DNA of 64,000 nucleotides from Mercurialis annua. Lineage: Eukaryota > Streptophyta > Magnoliopsida > Malpighiales > Euphorbiaceae. The stretch is taken from assembly GCF_937616625.2 (NCBI RefSeq), contig NC_065570.1:52753665-52817664 (forward strand). Reading direction: 5' to 3'. Shown here in pieces: positions 1-11,739 of the stretch. Position 1 is the first letter of the stretch. Each line of letters starts with the position of its first letter. Both the position numbers and the translations under genes were made by a program. The notes beneath the pieces were generated by a model. That model did no database searches and had not been told where the DNA came from. It saw only the letters and a list, made by a program, of their open reading frames with translations.

Positions 1-517
1 CTATGCATCTCAACATAGGTATAGTAGATCAAGGACCATTAGTGCATATAGAAATGAGTTGAGATTACAAGGTTGTGATACCTGGACTACAAGATTGTGC
101 TCAAAACTGAAAGAACAGCCTTTCTTATTACTTTCTCCAAATTATGTTAATCTGCTTGTGATTTTGAGAGAAAATGTACTTTTCAGCATAAAAGTATGTC
201 TTTTGTGCATTTAGGAGCTGTTGTGATTATCATGGTAAAATGTGGTCACAATGAATTGTGGAAGTTTCAACCCTAAGCCTCTTTTCACTCTATGATTCTG
301 AACATTTTGTTGCCGAGATCATTAATGTCGCATTAGTTTCAGTTATTAACAAGTAACAACTACAAGTTTCAAATTTCTTTAGTTGATGAGATATCTGACC
401 TGAAAACTATTATCACTAAAAGTTTAGCAGGTATTAGTTCAATGCACGAAAACACTTTTGGCGTAGGTTTATAAAAATGATGCTTGATAATTATATAGTA
501 ATTTCCATCTTTTACAG
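1..517 (+). other. Intron of the SWIM gene (no exon recognised)
   Basis: This lies directly upstream of a clear acceptor (TTTACAG ending at 517) and is best read as intron. The exon expected to precede residue 1 of the visible protein should end in a motif like FGxKxLK. No frame here encodes that, so the missing 5' exons probably lie left of the window. Confidence 0.6.
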
Positions 518-2337
518 TGTCCTCTCTGTACTCTTCTCATTTTTGATTCATCTCAAAATGCAATTCCGATTGCTTGGGTTATTACCTCTTCATTTGTTAG
601 TCAAGCTACCCACAAATGGCTGGGTTCTCTAGCTGAAAGAATCCGAGCCAAGGATCCCAGTTGGAGGCCAAGTGCCATTCTAGTAGATGATCCTTCGCTC
701 GACATTTCTGTCATAAGGTAATTTTTTAGCCGGGCCACTTCAAGCTCGTTTTCATGAATTTTACTTTAAAAATTGAATCCATGCAAAGTCATTCATGTTT
801 GCAGAGAGGCTTTTCAGTGCCGGGTACTATTATGCACCTGGAACATTCGCCGTTCTTGGATAAGAAGCCTTTTAAAGAAATGCTGCAACGTTGATGTGCA
901 ACGTGAGATGTTTAAGCACTTGGGCTGGATTTTGTATTCTACAAGAAGTTGGCCAAATGCTATAACTGCAATTGAAGAATTCATGCAAGTGTACGTTGAT
1001 CAAAGTGTCTTTATAGATTACTTCAAGAGGAGGTGGTTACCATATATAGGTTTGTGTCTCCTTTATGCTTGATGGAATCTACTAGGGATCTCGCATTTTC
1101 TTTTCGGGTGGAACTGTCGAAAGACTTCTTATCAATCTAGGTGTGCACTGGTAGTTGTTTCTTTATTTTTTTCTACTGTTTCTATGTCGCATTGTATTAT
1201 TACATAGCATGAACAGCATATTTGGTCCAATATGTGAAAATTCAATACAAAAATAAGTTATTCTTACATGCAACATTAATGTTGAAATCAGTGCTTTTTT
1301 ATTGTTATTAAAAGAACCTTGATTTATGGCATAAAAAAAATAACAGAATGCATTGATTATGGCATAAAAAAAAATAACAGAATGCATTGATTATGGCATA
1401 GGTGTTGCAGTTTTTGTTTTGAACATTTATATGGACTTGATTGAGTTTTAGTTTGCTTTGTCTTGCGAAGTTTGGCTGCACAAAACATAATTAACTATAA
1501 ACTTGAAAAATTATGTTGACAAAACATATATTTAACTGCTATGATAGTTGCTTCAAAAATTATATTGATAAGTTCGGATTATGCTCCAAAAATCTTAACT
1601 GCATTTTTATAGTTTTGAACATTGATCGTAACTTCCCTCTTGCAGAGTTGTGGGTTAATGGCATAAGATCTCTACCTGTGGCTTGTATAGAGCCCTTGGC
1701 TGCAATTGAATCTTACCACATGAGGTTGAAATCCTATCTTTTTGATGGAAAAAATGCTAGTTTTTGGACAAGAACTGACTGGTTGATCCACACATTGACA
1801 ACTGAATTTCACTCTTCATATTGGTTAGACCAATACAGTGTTGAAACTGGGTATTTCGCACATGTGAGGGATGAGTCATTCTTAACTAATGCTTGGTATC
1901 AGGCTCTGCACATTTCTGATGTTGATGTGATGTTAGATGAGCAAAATCTTCTACTTGCAAAAGTCATCTCTCAAACCGACAGAACTTTTGTGTATACTCT
2001 TTGGAATCCTGGAACAGAATTCTCTCTGTGTGACTGTCCTTGGTCAAGGTTGGGAAATCTATGTAAGCATGTCATCAAGGTGTCAATCTTATGCAAAAAT
2101 CGACAATTTGCAAGGCCGTTTTTGTCAGCTCAAGTCTATCGGCGGGCTTTACTTACTCTTCTGCAGAATCCCCCTGATGACCCTATAGTTCTTGAGCACG
2201 CCATTTTTCATGTATCCCGCTTGCAACAGGATATCAAAGGCTTGGAAGATTTGTCTAATAATGGGTTGCTCCAATCTTTACCTCCTGAAACAAATCATCA
2301 ATCCGTAGAGAATCTGCCTTTTCCACGTTTTCTTTGA
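518..2337 (+). CDS. SWIM zinc-finger protein, MULE-transposase related (C-terminal 378 residues)
   Basis: Partial gene; exons 518-717, 805-1049 and 1646-2337 join in frame with GT-AG introns and end in TGA. The first exon reads CPLCTLLIFDSSQNAIPIAW, the start of the DDE-like core that plant SWIM proteins share with Mutator transposases. The SWIM finger is near visible residues 277-290 as CDC-x8-CKH (CxCx8CxH), which would bind one zinc ion. From memory, the closest relative is the Arabidopsis At1g60560-type SWIM protein, whose exact role is not established; a nuclear, DNA- or protein-binding role is inferred from the finger. The 5' exons are outside the window. The reading frame has no break, so it looks like a functional host gene and not a transposon remnant. 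Confidence 0.88.
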
Positions 2338-4835
2338 TTTGGCCATTGAAAAGGTGATTAGATTTTCATCAGCCTGAATCCTGTCTAGCGGTTTGGTATT
2401 GCGAGCGAGACTTGGAAGTTTTGATCTTTTTACTATTAGCAATCAATCTGACATCATATCAGTAGGAACCTGCACCCGCGTGCTTTGAGCCTTCGGCCCT
2501 TCGAGAAGCTTTTAGTTTAGGTTCTGCATTATGGAGCTTGGAGTCTGTTCACCTATGGAGGCATATTACATCATCTCCAATGCTTGGTTTGCCGTATCCC
2601 TAGCTGGGGAATGAACAGAAACAAGAAAACACAGACTTCGCCAATTCAATTCGGAAATTCTGTTAAGGTAAGCTATAATATTTAGTTTCTGTCCAACTCC
2701 TGACAAGTTTGTCTCTCAAATACTGTGCTTATGGGCTAGTGTGCCTCCCCTGTTTTCCAACTGCGTTTACTGGGAATGAAAAATGCAGGGTCCATGGACA
2801 ATCAGCTTGGAGTGATGCTGAACATTTGTAACATTTGAATATGTATAGCCAGATCCATCAATGACTGTAAACTCGTAAAAGTTGCTGAAAAGATTTATCT
2901 CCCATTCAATGACTGTAAACTATATCATTAAAAATTACTGAGAAAATATTTCTGTTAATATGTCAGGAAAATTGCTGATTACCTATCGCATGATCATCCT
3001 TAAATTATCAGGCAATGATAATACTATTGCATTGGATTTCATCATCTCTGGGAGTCCAGATGTGGAAATGTATGCTCATTGGCATTTGAAAGAGGTTAGT
3101 GATCTAACACTAGTTTATTTGCATACTACCGTTGAAACTCCATTAATTAATACTCGATTATTTAATAATCTCCCTTAGATAATATTTTTGGTTGGTCCTG
3201 ACTCGGGGATAACGTGCCAAATTAATAATTTGCTAAACTTATAAGATAATACATTTTCGATTATTCATAGAGGTCCTTGTACAATATAATTTAATAACTC
3301 CTTATATATTACATAATACATGCAGCACGGACGAAACAAACAGAGAGAGCTTTGACGACGTTTCATTTTTACTGATTTCTATTCTTGTTGGCTGCCAGTT
3401 ATAGTTATCTTTTTCTCAACTCTGCTCCATCATGAGCCCCGGTCAATCTCATCCTCTCTGGGGATCCTCAAAACGCCTAAGCACAAACCCGAAAGGAATG
3501 TTTTTTAACATATTTTTAGAGAAATTGGAGATTATCTTTTCAAAAGGATAAATGCAGGGTCCATGGAATTAGAGATTATCTTTTCACATTTCCTGATCTC
3601 AGCCATGATTATATTACTGTACTGTTTTTATTTATTACCGTCTTACATTATTTCTATTTATCACTGCATCCTCTTTTTTATAGTACAATTTTTTGAAGAA
3701 AAAAAAACAATTGCAGTTTTTGCAGTTTCACTTTTCTCTGGATTCTTTTTTATCAATTAGACGGGTGTTATTAGAACGATTAATTACTATACAATGCAGT
3801 GTTAATCTGATTGTTGGCTGTTTTATCCTGAAAATAAAGTGGTTGATAGATTGTTTTGCATTGATTGAGCAGAGTCGGGAAACGTCTTGAGAAGAACAAT
3901 ATAGTCCGTGACTGAGCTAAAATTTTCAATCGGTAGATTTGTTCCTTTTATCAAACTGCAGTTTGCAAGATGTAGAAGGGGTGGGAAGATCTTATGGTAC
4001 TGAATACGTTCCCAGCTACTTTCTCTTCAAGGATAGCAGACACGATTTCTATTATGGAGGCTTTTTGCTGGCTAAAGAGCTCTTCTGATATTATCGTAAA
4101 ATCGGATACATAAATACCATATTTTTAATTACTTTAACTTTTATTGAGAATAATAGTATCTATAATTAATATTAGTGAATTAAAATTGAAATATAAGTTT
4201 TTGAAAAGTCAATAAGTGAATTATATATTTGAACCCTGTGAGGTACTGATAAAAAAATGAATCAATTCATTAATCCGATTTAAATAAATTAAATTAAAAT
4301 TTACTCTAATTTGGTTAAAATAGTCAAAATATATTAGTGGATTTGAATAATTAAAAAGTATGGTATTATATTGTGATTTATTATTAGTTTATCGAATCGA
4401 TCAAAAAATATATATATACAGTATTATATGAAATATATAATAAATTAATTATTGTATCTAACTTTTATTTAAATCTATATTAATCAAACTGAACCAACTG
4501 AACCGATAATAAATTTTTATAATTTGAATAAAAAATAATATAAAAATTTGATGTGAACAGACTTTTATTTTATTTTTCACATATAATTTTTAAAATTTTG
4601 TAAACTAAATAAAATAGAACTGAGCCAAACCATGCACACCCCCATTTGCAATCACTTCATGTAAATTAGTACTCTTTATCTATAGCTTCATCTTCTTTTT
4701 GTCTACTTCAAATAAAAGATGACAGAGAAGCCAACTTAAGATTCGAAAAAACTCTCTCTTTAACTTGTTCAAAAGATAGTACTACATGACAAGTAACCAA
4801 ACTACTGAAATTTATAAATCACTATAATGAATTAA
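2338..4835. other. 3' UTR of SWIM gene, then intergenic
   Basis: The first few hundred bases (to about 2870) have mixed composition and are probably the 3' UTR. From about 4100 the sequence becomes very AT-rich and includes a stretch like the CGGTT/AACCAAAC repeat families seen elsewhere in the window (about 4480-4640). I see no supported gene. Short open frames at 2960-3178 and 3563-3890 show no motif. Confidence 0.5.
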
Positions 4836-6374
4836 CTACTCAACTGGCGGCGGTGGTGGCGGAGGAGATGCATATAGTTTTCCAACAATTGGTATAAATG
4901 GAACATTAAATGTCGTCGGAGGAGGCGGCGGCGGCGGTGGTGGTGGTGGTGGTGAGGCAAACGCATATGGTTTTCCAACGATTAATGGAAGAGGACCATT
5001 AAATTTCATAGCAGCCAGTGATGGTAGTGGTTTCCTGTCACTGCATGGTAGAGGTGATGGGGGTGGTGGCGATTTGGGTGGTGGGGGGGAATATATCGGA
5101 GGTGGCGGTGACATTTTAGGAGGTGGGGGTGAAATTTGCGGGGGTGGTGGTGGTGGTGGTGGTGGTGGAGGTGGAGGTGATGATTGTGGAGGAGGAGAAG
5201 GGTTATAAGGATTCTGACAATTAAAAGCTTGGCAATCAATAGGTTTTGACAGGAAAATTGAACATTGCAAATGAGATCTCTGAGTTGGCCGATCCTTCAA
5301 ACAATTCCTACGATCATCAAATTCCTCTATCTCCAAGCACACCGGCGGTTCTCCGGTGAAAAAATTGTACTCGAATCTGAAATTCCGCAACTTCGGCAGC
5401 GAACACACACTCTCAGGAATTTTTCCTGACAGAAAATTATGCGAAACATCTAAATATTCCAGATCCTTCATTTTTCCAATTTTTTCAGGCAATTCTCCCA
5501 TCAGATTGTTATAACTTACATCAAGAACTTGCAACTTTTTAAGCAACCCAATTTCCTCAGGAAAACAATAACTCAAGTCGTTGTTCTTCAGGATTAACTC
5601 GTATAACGTTTTCGACATGTTTCCGAAACTTCCCGGAAAGCATCCACGGAATTTGTTGTTTGCAAGAACAACAACAGAAACCGGCGAGTTACCGAAATTA
5701 TCAGGCAACTGAAAATGAAACCTGTTGTTGTTTATAAGTATAGCATCGAGCTGTTTATCGAAAAGCGCCCTCGGAACGCTTCCTTCGAACTCGTTGAAGC
5801 GAAGGTCGAGATACTTGAGATCAGGCAATTCAAGAACCACATCAGGAAACCTCCCTGCGAAACGATTATTACTTAGATCTAACTCGTAAAGATACGTCAT
5901 GTTTCTTATACTATTCTTTACCCTTCCACAGAATCTGTTGGAGCTAATATGAAATATCGCAACATCCGTCAGGAGCCCTAAATCTTCGACTAAGTATCCG
6001 GAAATATCTCCGTGATTCAAATCGATCGCAGCAACTGTCTGAATCGAAGAATTGTCTGGAGCAGCCCAACAGAAGATTCCTGTATAGCTACAAACATCAC
6101 ATCCGACCCAATTCGCTGTCAGGTTTTTCGGATCCGAGATCATAGCTTTCTTCCAAGCTTGGAGGGCAAAGTAGGCATTTTCAAGCCTTGGATTTGCAAA
6201 TTTAAGAATAGATTTGTCTGAATCTAATGCTACAAGTTTTTCTTTGTAATGCAAAAGCTTTCTTTCCAATCCTGTATTGGCTGCATTGGCAGGAAGAAAG
6301 AAATTATGGGTAGTAGAGAGGTAAATAAGAATTACAGCAGTAAAAAATGGAACAATGTGAAAAAAATTCCTCAT
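4836..6374 (-). CDS. Leucine-rich-repeat extensin (LRX) cell-wall protein
   Basis: Intact single exon of about 512 residues, as is usual for LRX genes. Order: signal peptide (about 1-31, hydrophobic, ending near PANAA); LRX N-terminal domain with ALQAWKKAMISDPKNLTANW and the GCDVCSYTGIFCW cysteine motif (about 72-103); about ten leucine-rich repeats (about 110-345) with AIDLNHGDISGYL, LDLSNNRFAGRFPD and LDLRFNEFEGSVP; the conserved FDDRRNCL hinge with paired cysteines (about 352-390); then a proline-rich extensin-like tail with SPPPP blocks (about 395-512). LRX proteins are secreted, anchor in the wall by the extensin part, and bind RALF peptides through the LRR part to control wall expansion. 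The tail is short (about 115 residues) and has few tyrosines, so cross-linking capacity may be low. The tail contains two related blocks, LPLIVGKPYAFAS and IPIVGKLYAS, each followed by a proline run. Confidence 0.95.
   Translation of the reverse strand: MRNFFHIVPFFTAVILIYLSTTHNFFLPANAANTGLERKLLHYKEKLVALDSDKSILKFANPRLENAYFALQAWKKAMISDPKNLTANWVGCDVCSYTGIFCWAAPDNSSIQTVAAIDLNHGDISGYLVEDLGLLTDVAIFHISSNRFCGRVKNSIRNMTYLYELDLSNNRFAGRFPDVVLELPDLKYLDLRFNEFEGSVPRALFDKQLDAILINNNRFHFQLPDNFGNSPVSVVVLANNKFRGCFPGSFGNMSKTLYELILKNNDLSYCFPEEIGLLKKLQVLDVSYNNLMGELPEKIGKMKDLEYLDVSHNFLSGKIPESVCSLPKLRNFRFEYNFFTGEPPVCLEIEEFDDRRNCLKDRPTQRSHLQCSIFLSKPIDCQAFNCQNPYNPSPPPQSSPPPPPPPPPPPPPQISPPPPKMSPPPPIYSPPPPKSPPPPSPLPCSDRKPLPSLAAMKFNGPLPLIVGKPYAFASPPPPPPPPPPPPTTFNVPFIPIVGKLYASPPPPPPPVE
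4921..4955 (+). repeat. GGC/GGT trinucleotide run in LRX tail
   Basis: A pure trinucleotide run encoding consecutive prolines on the minus strand. It is likely length-polymorphic in frame. Confidence 0.85.
5141..5178 (+). repeat. GGT trinucleotide run in LRX tail
   Basis: A second proline-encoding (GGT)n run on the minus-strand gene. With the 4921-4955 run it sets the length of the extensin tail. Confidence 0.85.
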
Positions 6375-7600
6375 CAGTCTCTAACAAATAGATTAGGGCT
6401 CTCTCTTTTTTCACCCCTTTTTCCAATTTCTTTTTGATTTGATAAAAAATTGGATTGGAGGCAGCAACAAAAGGACTAGCTATGATTGCAAGTTAATTTG
6501 TAAGAGTAATAGTATTTGTTTTGCTGACTTGGAAAACTAACTAAAATTTCGTGGCTACGAGTGAAATTCTTTAAGATGTAACTATTCGAAAAACGTCTCG
6601 AAAATAATTAAAGTTTATCTCATGTCAGAATAAATATATATGCCCAATTAAAATTTTTTTACGAGCAAATCTAGCTTCACTTTGACAAATTCTGTTAGTT
6701 ATAATTGTTGGTAAGCTGATTATTTTGTTTGGAGGTTGAAATAATCAATAGAAATGTGATAAATTTGTATTACAGTGGTGTTCTTCAGACCGGAAATTAT
6801 ACTGACACTGCGCTTTTGGCTCTAATTTGTTAGAGACAGATACGGTGAAGGCAAAAATCTAGCATCTATTAGCATTTGGTTGGTTTGATTTAAACCAAAC
6901 TGAATTTTTCAATTATTAATTTTTAGTGGAACTAGATTTACTAAATAACAAAAAATTTAAAAGGTGTAAAATTGAATTATCGACTATTTGGTTAATTTTA
7001 TTAAAACTGATACAATTATTAACGCGCATAGTAGCTTGACCAGAATCAAATTTGTTATTTGGCCAAATCTAGAAGAATTAGCTATTCATACAAAAAATTG
7101 CATACGGTTCATTACCAATAGAAATGTCAACTCAAAATTGAATTTAAATGTGGAATACATGTTTGAACTCGAGTTCGAACTTGATTAGATTTGAATTTTC
7201 AAATTTGATTTCGAATTCTAATTATATCTGAGCTATTCAAGCTCGACTTTCGCTTGAATTCACTACAAATAAAATTTATTATCAAAAAATTATTATATAT
7301 ACATATATCTATTTAATTTTGTCCATTATAAAATATAGAATTCAACCAATTAATTTGATATGATATATATCAAAAAATTTAAAATATAAATAGTCAATAT
7401 AATAAAAAATAAATTATATTTAAATATATAAAAGGCTCATTCAGGCTCACGAGCTAGGCAATCTTATTTAATTTATATTTGGACCCAATTCGAAATTAAA
7501 TATGAATATCTTGAGTTCCAACTCGACTCAATTTTTTTGAATCGAATTACATTTCGAATAACTTACAAATAAACAACTCATTTACATCCTTAATTATTGA
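6375..7600. other. LRX upstream region and AT-rich intergenic DNA
   Basis: The first 150 bases are the probable minus-strand leader and core promoter of the LRX gene. No convincing TATA box is seen. From about 6860 the sequence is AT-rich, with AACCAAAC/GGTTTG patches and CTCGAG/TTCGAA-like words typical of degraded repeats. No gene is supported. Confidence 0.45.
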
Positions 7601-7606
7601 TGGAAA

Positions 7607-8660
7607 TTGAGCATATGGGTCTAATACCGTTCTGAACCCTATCAAGAATAGTGAAGCAACTTTAAGTCCTTATGGTTTCGCCTCTCAAGGACGAATTCTA
7701 TTGAATTCGCCTATCAAGGCCAAACCTCTTAAGGTTTGACCTAAATATACTCCGAATTATCCATATATTTCATATAATATCTTATTTTATCCGAACACGG
7801 ACTCCTTTATCTGGATGCAACTCGTCATTAATCTAGAAGGTTATGGTACCATTTAGAAGGCTTCCAAAATATCTAGAAAATGGCCAAATAATCCCATTCA
7901 AACTATATCAGCTATTCTTAAAAAACAAACTATACCAGCTATAGAATATGAATCTTTATCCTATTCGGACGCTATTAGGTATGTCTAACCTTATTACTAT
8001 ATATGGAGTTCGAGATATGCCTATGAGCACACATTATCAATTACTTTATAAACTCTTAAGCTATCAACATGCGTCAAATACTCTTTAATTATTTGAATGC
8101 TAGTCAGACAATTAACGTCTAATCAGCAGTCTGACATTTATTTTGCAAGTTATCCATTTAGAAGACAAACTCCTCAACTATCAATAATTGCACGTTTTAA
8201 TAGTGATTTTTGACTTATGAACCCTTCAAAATGATTCACAGGGACTAGTGTCCCAATCCAAATATATTAGTAGTACAATTGTTCTAATCAAAACACCTTG
8301 GCTAACTTTGTGGACTTCTTTAGCTAATAGTATAATAATTTTCAATAATTGATGTTGATTCTTAATCCTAAAATGACATTCTTGTAGCCACGTATCATTA
8401 ATTACTCCTAATTGTTCGGATTTAATGTATCTTGCCACATAATTTCTCGATGTGTAATGATCACTCAATCTCGTTTAGTATCACAATTATTTTGTGACAA
8501 AGGTCTAATATATAACACGATATATAGATTAGCTTTCAGAACAAATAATTGGGGCTTTTGAGTGTAACGATGTATTTCGTTGCATAGATTTCTTTTCGAA
8601 ATTTTAGGGCTCTTCTTTTTTGCCTACCACGTCTTGTGGTAGTGCTAATATTATCACCAT
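7607..8660. other. Unidentified block, possibly an LTR remnant
   Basis: This block has a more balanced composition than the AT-rich DNA on either side and contains no intact reading frame. It includes a TATATAA-like site near 8515 and a sharp change to AT-rich DNA at about 8660. This would fit a decayed LTR or retroelement flank, but no terminal repeat, primer site or protein motif was found. Confidence 0.25.
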
Positions 8661-9119
8661 TATTTATCAAAAAAAAATCCATAAAATGGTAAAATATTTT
8701 CAAAAATACAGTTTATCTAAAAATATTGAAAAAAAAAACGGTTAATTTTTTTGCTAATATGTGGATTAAAGTCATTATTTTAAAATAATTGGTTATTTAT
8801 CTCTTCAGTTGAGTAAATTTTAATAAAAATTCATAATTCATAAATCATCAAAAAAATTAAAATATTCATATAGAATTTAACATATTTCATACAAGATTAT
8901 ACGATTAATATATTAATAAATTTATATCATTTCAAAAATTTATGATAAATAAATGGGATTATTTACAAAATATCTGTTTTTTCTAAAATATTTATATCAT
9001 TTTTATCATCTTTTTCTTATTTTATACGATATCCAATTTTATTATTTATTTATAAAAATATCCAATATATGTATATAATAGTCTTATTTTATTTTAGATT
9101 CAAATTTTATATGGCCATT
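8660..9119. other. AT-rich intergenic DNA
   Basis: Low-complexity A/T runs with no reading frame, repeat end or motif that I can support. Confidence 0.5.
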
Positions 9120-9169
9120 TTTTTTCCTTTTCTAAACGAGAACTGAGTAGTATTTTTGAAACCATGTTC

Positions 9170-9500
9170 CACGAAATTTAGAATACTAGGTAACCGGATA
9201 AGGATGTAGTAGAAATACGTGGCCATCACATCTTTGAAAAGATAAGATATTTAAGAATATCAATATTTAATCTTTCCAGTTTCCACATCATCCGTCACAA
9301 TTAGCTACAATCTGACGTCAACTTGTCTCCCAACCAGTACACGTGTCAAATATCCACCGCAACAGCCAAATATAAACAACATCAAGCGGTCACAGTGGAA
9401 AGAAGAAAGTGTAATAGAAATGGGGTGTGAGCTGTATCCTTATCTCACACTCTCTCTACAGCCGTTGATTTCTACATCACGTAATCAACTTTGTCACCAT
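9170..9500. promoter_or_regulatory. Promoter-like block with G-box and GATA motifs, no adjacent gene
   Basis: About 330 bases of balanced composition in AT-rich DNA. Visible motifs: GATAAG (about 9240), TGACGTCA-like (9314-9320), a G-box CACGTG inside ACACGTGTC (about 9340), CTTATC (about 9440) and ATCACGT (about 9478). Such clusters are typical of light-regulated plant promoters. No coding sequence follows within 600 bases on either strand, so this may be a promoter fragment copied or left behind. The role is inferred from motifs only. Confidence 0.3.
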
Positions 9501-10130
9501 CTGGAACTTGCCTAAAAATTTATCTACAAGCTTCATATTGATGAAGCATCCTAAACTACAATTGCAAAAGGCCAAACCCTTTATTTTAAATTTTTTGAAA
9601 TTAATAAATATAACTATTTATTACATATTATATATTTTTATAATCAAATTTGAACCAAACCGGTTTTTTTATCAATATGACGATCATATATATAAAATTT
9701 ACAAAATTAAATCGCAATAAAGTTCTAAATATTTACATATTGTGTCGCAATAAAAAAATTTAATCACAATAAAAAATTAAACCGGTTTAAAAAGCTATAA
9801 AAAAAATATAATATGCAAAAACAGATTATATCTACTAACTTTGAGAGGTTCAGTAATAATTAACAAAGATTTGGCATTTTTTTTGGAAGTTTGACCATTT
9901 GAAAAATATTTAATTATTACCCTTATCTTAAAAATAGATAAATATTTTTTCTCAAAGAAAAAATATATTTTAACAATTAGGCAACTTCCACATGGTGACA
10001 TATTATTTAAAAAGTTTAATCTTTAAATACCAAAGGGTCTTTAAATGAAAATATAAATGTGAATGCTAAAATATCTAGTCCGAACATTTGTTAGCATATT
10101 TTTATAAATTAATGTTTCAAATTATAAATA
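9501..10130. other. AT-rich intergenic DNA
   Basis: Contains scattered AACCGG and ATTTAAAA words. No gene or clear repeat boundary is seen. Confidence 0.5.
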
Positions 10131-11350
10131 ACTAGCATATTATCCGCGCGATGCAGCGGAATATTATAATTTATTTTGTTTTTATAAATTTAATAATTAT
10201 TTTTATTATCAAGTTTTAATATAATTAGTTATTTAAATTGTAACTTGTGAAAATGGGTATGACAATTATAGATTAATATGTCAAAATAAATTGAAAATTG
10301 CAAACACTCAAATTAGATAAATAAATAAAATTATGAAAGTGTGGTATAAATAATTTAGGAAAACATTTATCACGAAACTTTTAATATTTTACACAATTTA
10401 TTTTAATTATTTTGTAATAAAAATAACATTAATTTTCTCTTTAAGCTATTGCAATTAATTCTCTTTTTGATTAAATTTATTGTTTACATGTTATTTAATT
10501 TGTCTAATTGTCGATGCAAACTTAATTATATATAAAAAATCACTTTAATAAATAATTTTTCTAAATTATTTCCACCACATATCTGTAAACAAAGCCAACA
10601 ATGTTTTACTACAATATTAAAATATTAACAATATAATTTAGTTATTTAAAATTTTCACATATGTAATAATATTATGAAATATTTTTTAATGTGTTGGCAA
10701 AGGACGTGATGAATACATTTTACTTTTTTTTTTCATTTATAATTGAAAAGGACAATATAAAATAATTTAGAAAAATACGATGAATAATGTTGAAAATATT
10801 TAAAAAGAAAAGGAAACAAAAAAATTAAAGCTAAAATTCTATTTTGATTTTAAAAAATTATAAATACCAATATTAAAGAGAAAGTTATAGAAATCATCAT
10901 TCTAATATTTATTAATTTATTTTGAAAATTCACCTTATTTCACTTTTTTAAAACAAAATTATAGCAATTCTTATCCTTACTAAGTTACTAACAACTGTAA
11001 TAAAAATTTAGGGTCTAAAAGTTATGTTTTCATCTTATTCTGACTTTATTGGCTATAGCACACTTATTGTTGTCGTTTTGTGCCGCTTTCTACTATTTGT
11101 TTGCTGAACAGCCGTTTTATGTTTCAAGCATGTGTTTTGTCCTATAATTAATGTCGTTCACACTCTATGTCGTTTTTGTTTCATTTTAATGTATAGTATA
11201 ATTGTTTATATTATAAATTAAGAAATTAAACATTTGTTTTGATTTTACAACGTGTATTAAATCTCTGATTATTTTATAATCATTTATCATATTGTTAAAA
11301 TGATAAACTTTCCTAAATCCTAGAAACTTCCATTAGATTAACCAATAATT
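10131..11350 (-). mobile_element. Possible Helitron, 3' end at left
   Basis: Read on the minus strand, the left edge ends in a short GC-rich hairpin (about 10142-10162, arms ATCCGC and GCGGAAT) followed about 6 bases later by CTAGT. This is the layout of a Helitron 3' end (hairpin, then CTRR before a T). The body would extend right through AT-rich DNA. No 5' TC end was found, so the right limit is a guess from composition, and no Rep/helicase is encoded. Confidence 0.35.
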
Positions 11351-11449
11351 CCCTCAACCCTAACTATTCTTAACGGGAAAGTTTTGTTCCCAATCATGAG
11401 AAATTTGACATGAGATGAGACAGGGTGTGGACTGTGGAGCACATCCAGG

Positions 11450-11718
11450 GGTATCGGAAACCGATCCGATCCGACAAACTCGGTTCGGTTTGAAATTATA
11501 AAGTAATTATAGTTGATCGGTTTGATTTGATTTGGAGTATATAAAATTTTCAGTTAATTTTCCATGTAAACCAAACCGAAAAATCAAAAAAATCGACCGA
11601 ACCGACAAATTCAGTTTAGCTCAGTTTGGATTTTTTATAAATTTTTGGGTCGGTTCGGTTTTTAATAAAAACAAAAAACAATTCAGTTCAGTTTGGTTTA
11701 ACTGATTGCACAGCTCTA
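11450..11718. repeat. CGGTTCGGTTTGG-type repeat, copy 1
   Basis: Rich in CGGTTCGG/CCGAACCG words on both strands and ends with TTGCACAGCTCTA. The same signature recurs at 11740-12425, 30230-30520, 41340-42060, 44120-44640 and 58480-59220. It is a common type of degenerate plant repeat; the class is not certain. Confidence 0.5.
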
Positions 11719-11739
11719 AGCACATCCTAACAACAGGGT

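Noticed and set aside
2..193. Open frame at the left edge ending at a donor-like AAA|GTATGT in phase with the exon at 518
   Set aside because: Its protein does not resemble the segment that precedes the DDE-like core in SWIM proteins, so the open frame is probably chance.
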